Shown: in pieces, positions 37,301-40,300 of the stretch
How the letters are laid out: each line of letters begins with the position of its first letter
How positions within the stretch are numbered: the first letter of the stretch is position 1
Source: Symbiodinium microadriaticum
Taxonomy: Eukaryota > Sar > Dinophyceae > Suessiales > Symbiodiniaceae
Assembly (NCBI GenBank): GCA_001939145.1
Contig: LSRX01000361.1
Location: 96,799-160,798 of the forward strand
Direction of reading: 5' to 3'
Length of the DNA stretch: 64,000 nucleotides
Position numbers and translations under genes: made by a program
The notes under the pieces: model-generated
What the model saw: only the letters and a program-made list of their open reading frames with translations
Told to the model about the DNA's origin: nothing
Databases searched by the model: none

Positions 37301-40300
37301 TTCATCCCGGTTAGCCACATGCCAGGCCTGAAATGCCTCAAGTGCTCCGGCCTCTCCTTTGCTGATCCTCTGATCGGGGCTCCCGTTCTCTAGCCTCATT
37401 GAATTGCAGACCTAGTTTCGATCCGGCAGCACATAGATGTCGAACAGGATCGGGGTAAACGCGTGTGCTGTCGGGCATTCTCTAAGGCTCTCGCAGCACA
37501 TGGATGTCGAACAAGATCGGGGTAAACGCGTGTGTTGTCGGGCATTCTCTAAGGCTCTCGCAGCACATAGATGTCGAACAAGATCGGGGTAAACGCGTGT
37601 GTTGTCGGGCATTCTCTAAGGCTCTCGCAGCACATAGATGTCGAACAAGATCGGGGTAAACGCGTGTGTTGTCGGGCATTCTCTAAGGCTCTCGCAGCAC
37701 ATAGATGTCGAACAAGATCGGGGTAAACGCGTGTGTTGTCGGGCATTCTCTAAGGCTCTCGCAGCACATAGATGTCGAACAAGATCGGGGTAAACGCGTG
37801 TGTTGTCGGGCATTCTCTAAGGCTCTCGCAGCACATAGATGTCGAACAAGATCGGGGTAAACGCGTGTGTTGTCGGGCATTCTCTAAGGCTCTCGCAGCA
37901 CATAGATGTCGAACAAGATCGGGGTAAACGCGTGTGTTGTCGGGCATTCTCTAAGGCTCTCGCAGCACATAGATGTCGAACAAGATCGGGGTAAACGCGT
38001 GTGTTGTCGGGCATTCTCTAAGGCTCTCGCAGCACATAGATGTCGAACAAGATCGGGGTAAACGCGTGTGTTGTCGGGCATTCTCTAAGGCTCTCGCAGC
38101 ACATAGATGTCGAACAAGATCGGGGTAAACGCGTGTGTTGTCGGGCATTCTCTAAGGCTCTCGCAGCACATAGATGTCGAACAAGATCGGGGTAAACGCG
38201 TGTGTTGTCGGGCATTCTCTAAGGCTCTCGCAGCACATAGATGTCGAACAAGATCGGGGTAAACGCGTGTGTTGTCGGGCATTCTCTAAGGCTCTCGCAG
38301 CACATAGATGTCGAACAAGATCGGGGTAAACGCGTGTGTTGTCGGGCATTCTCTAAGGCTCTCGCAGCACATAGATGTCGAACAAGATCGGGGTAAACGC
38401 GTGTGTTGTCGGGCATTCTCTAAGGCTCTCGCAGCACATAGATGTCGAACAAGATCGGGGTAAACGCGTGTGTTGTCGGGCATTCTCTAAGGCTCTCGCA
38501 GCACATAGATGTCGAACAAGATCGGGGTAAACGCGTGTGTTGTCGGGCATTCTCTAAGGCTCTCGCAGCACATAGATGTCGAACAAGATCGGGGTAAACG
38601 CGTGTGTTGTCGGGCATTCTCTAAGGCTCTCGCAGCACATAGATGTCGAACAAGATCGGGGTAAACGCGTGTGTTGTCGGGCATTCTCTAAGGCTCTCGC
38701 AGCACATAGATGTCGAACAAGATCGGGGTAAACGCGTGTGTTGTCGGGCATTCTCTAAGGCTCTCGCAGCACATAGATGTCGAACAAGATCGGGGTAAAC
38801 GCGTGTGTTGTCGGGCATTCTCTAAGGCTCTCGCAGCACATAGATGTCGAACAAGATCGGGGTAAACGCGTGTGTTGTCGGGCATTCTCTAAGGCTCTCG
38901 CAGCACATAGATGTCGAACAAGATCGGGGTAAACGCGTGTGTTGTCGGGCATTCTCTAAGGCTCTCGCAGCACATAGATGTCGAACAAGATCGGGGTCAA
39001 CGCGTGTGTTGTCGGGCATTCTCTAAGGCTCTCGCAGCAGATAGATGTTGAACAAGATCGGGGTAAATGCGTGTGTTGTCGGGCATTCTCCAAGGCTCTC
39101 GCAGCACATAGATGTCGAACAAGATCGGGGTACATTGTCCGGCATTCTCTAAGGCCCTCGCACTTTCCCCCCTCAAATAGAAATCTTTGGGGTTTGTGCT
39201 AAGGGTGTTTCGTGTTGTGGGTAAGAGCTCAGGGTTGGCTGCCAGTATCTCGTGAAAACATATTCTCGTACAAATTCAAAATGGAGAACTAGCCGGTAGA
39301 GATGCGAGAAGGAAAGAGGATTCGCACTGCTGCGATCCCTCAAGCCCGGCACCCCATGGCCCACCCTAAACTCCTAAACCTTGACTCTGCCACCCAAAAT
39401 CTTACGATATTTATTCAGGACCCTGTAAGTAGAGCAATAGGCCCAAAAGTAGGCTCCCCCGGGACAGCTGGCCAACTCTCCCCCTCGGTAGTTCATGAGC
39501 CAGATAAGCCCATTTGACTCGCTTCTGAATGGCGCAGCACCACTAAAGGCGCCGAGACCTGGACATTGATCCTAAACCCTAAACCCCAAGCCCTAAACCC
39601 TAAATGGTTCCTGCAGATCAGAGCAGCAGCAAAGCCTCGGGCCCAAAGCTGCAGGAGGCCCCGTACCAAGGCTCTAGCTGGGAGTGCGAACACGGACATC
39701 AACACAGTCGAAAATGGTAGCAGAACCACGGCACGTTGCAGCTTCTTACAATCGCTGTGAAGGACAGTGGCGCCGATTCCACGTTTTGCTGTATATTATG
39801 ATATATTTATACTAAGGAACCCCCCAAAACAGTATAGGTAATTATTAAGGCTATTAGGGCCGCTCTTTTATACATGTCCTGAGCCATCAAATCAAGCAGT
39901 TCTGCTGACAAAACCCTGGAGATGTAGCCTAGAACCCTAAGATTTAGCGCGCAGTTCTTGAGAATTCAACGCTGAACACCGAACCCCCCCCCCCGCCGCC
40001 AAACAGCCCCCATGTGCAGTACGTGATTTCGACAACTCTGTTTAATTCAACTCCAAACGTGAGACAGGGCTTCGTGTGCCGGAACCGNCCCCCCCCCCCT
40101 CCCCCCCGCGCCAAACCGCTAAACCCTGAACTCCCAAACCCAAAACCCTAAGCTTCGCTGCAGTTTACCTCCGATGGATGCAGTACTGCAGCTTCCTGCA
40201 GCCGGCAACTTAGAGGTTTGGGTTGTTTGTGAGTTTAGGGTTTAGGGTTGAGAGTCTGCAGTCTAAGGGTCCAAGACTCTCAAGAGCCTAAAAGTCTAAG

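Larger units (their letters stand above)
37326..40163 (+). other. ABCG intron hosting the 67-bp tandem array
   Basis: Most of the intron is the 67-bp array; the rest has a few CCCTAAA words, an inverted copy of the dispersed TA-rich element and C-runs with an N at 40088. Confidence 0.75.

Noticed and set aside
37423-39162. CRISPR-like array
   Set aside because: There are no unique spacers; the whole 67-bp unit is repeated. The same holds for the 110-bp array. The genome is eukaryotic.
37412-39202. About 25 overlapping 65-codon minus-strand frames and two plus frames
   Set aside because: They are the same sequence shifted by 67 bp each time, produced by the tandem array; the period is not a multiple of three and no protein can be conserved this way.
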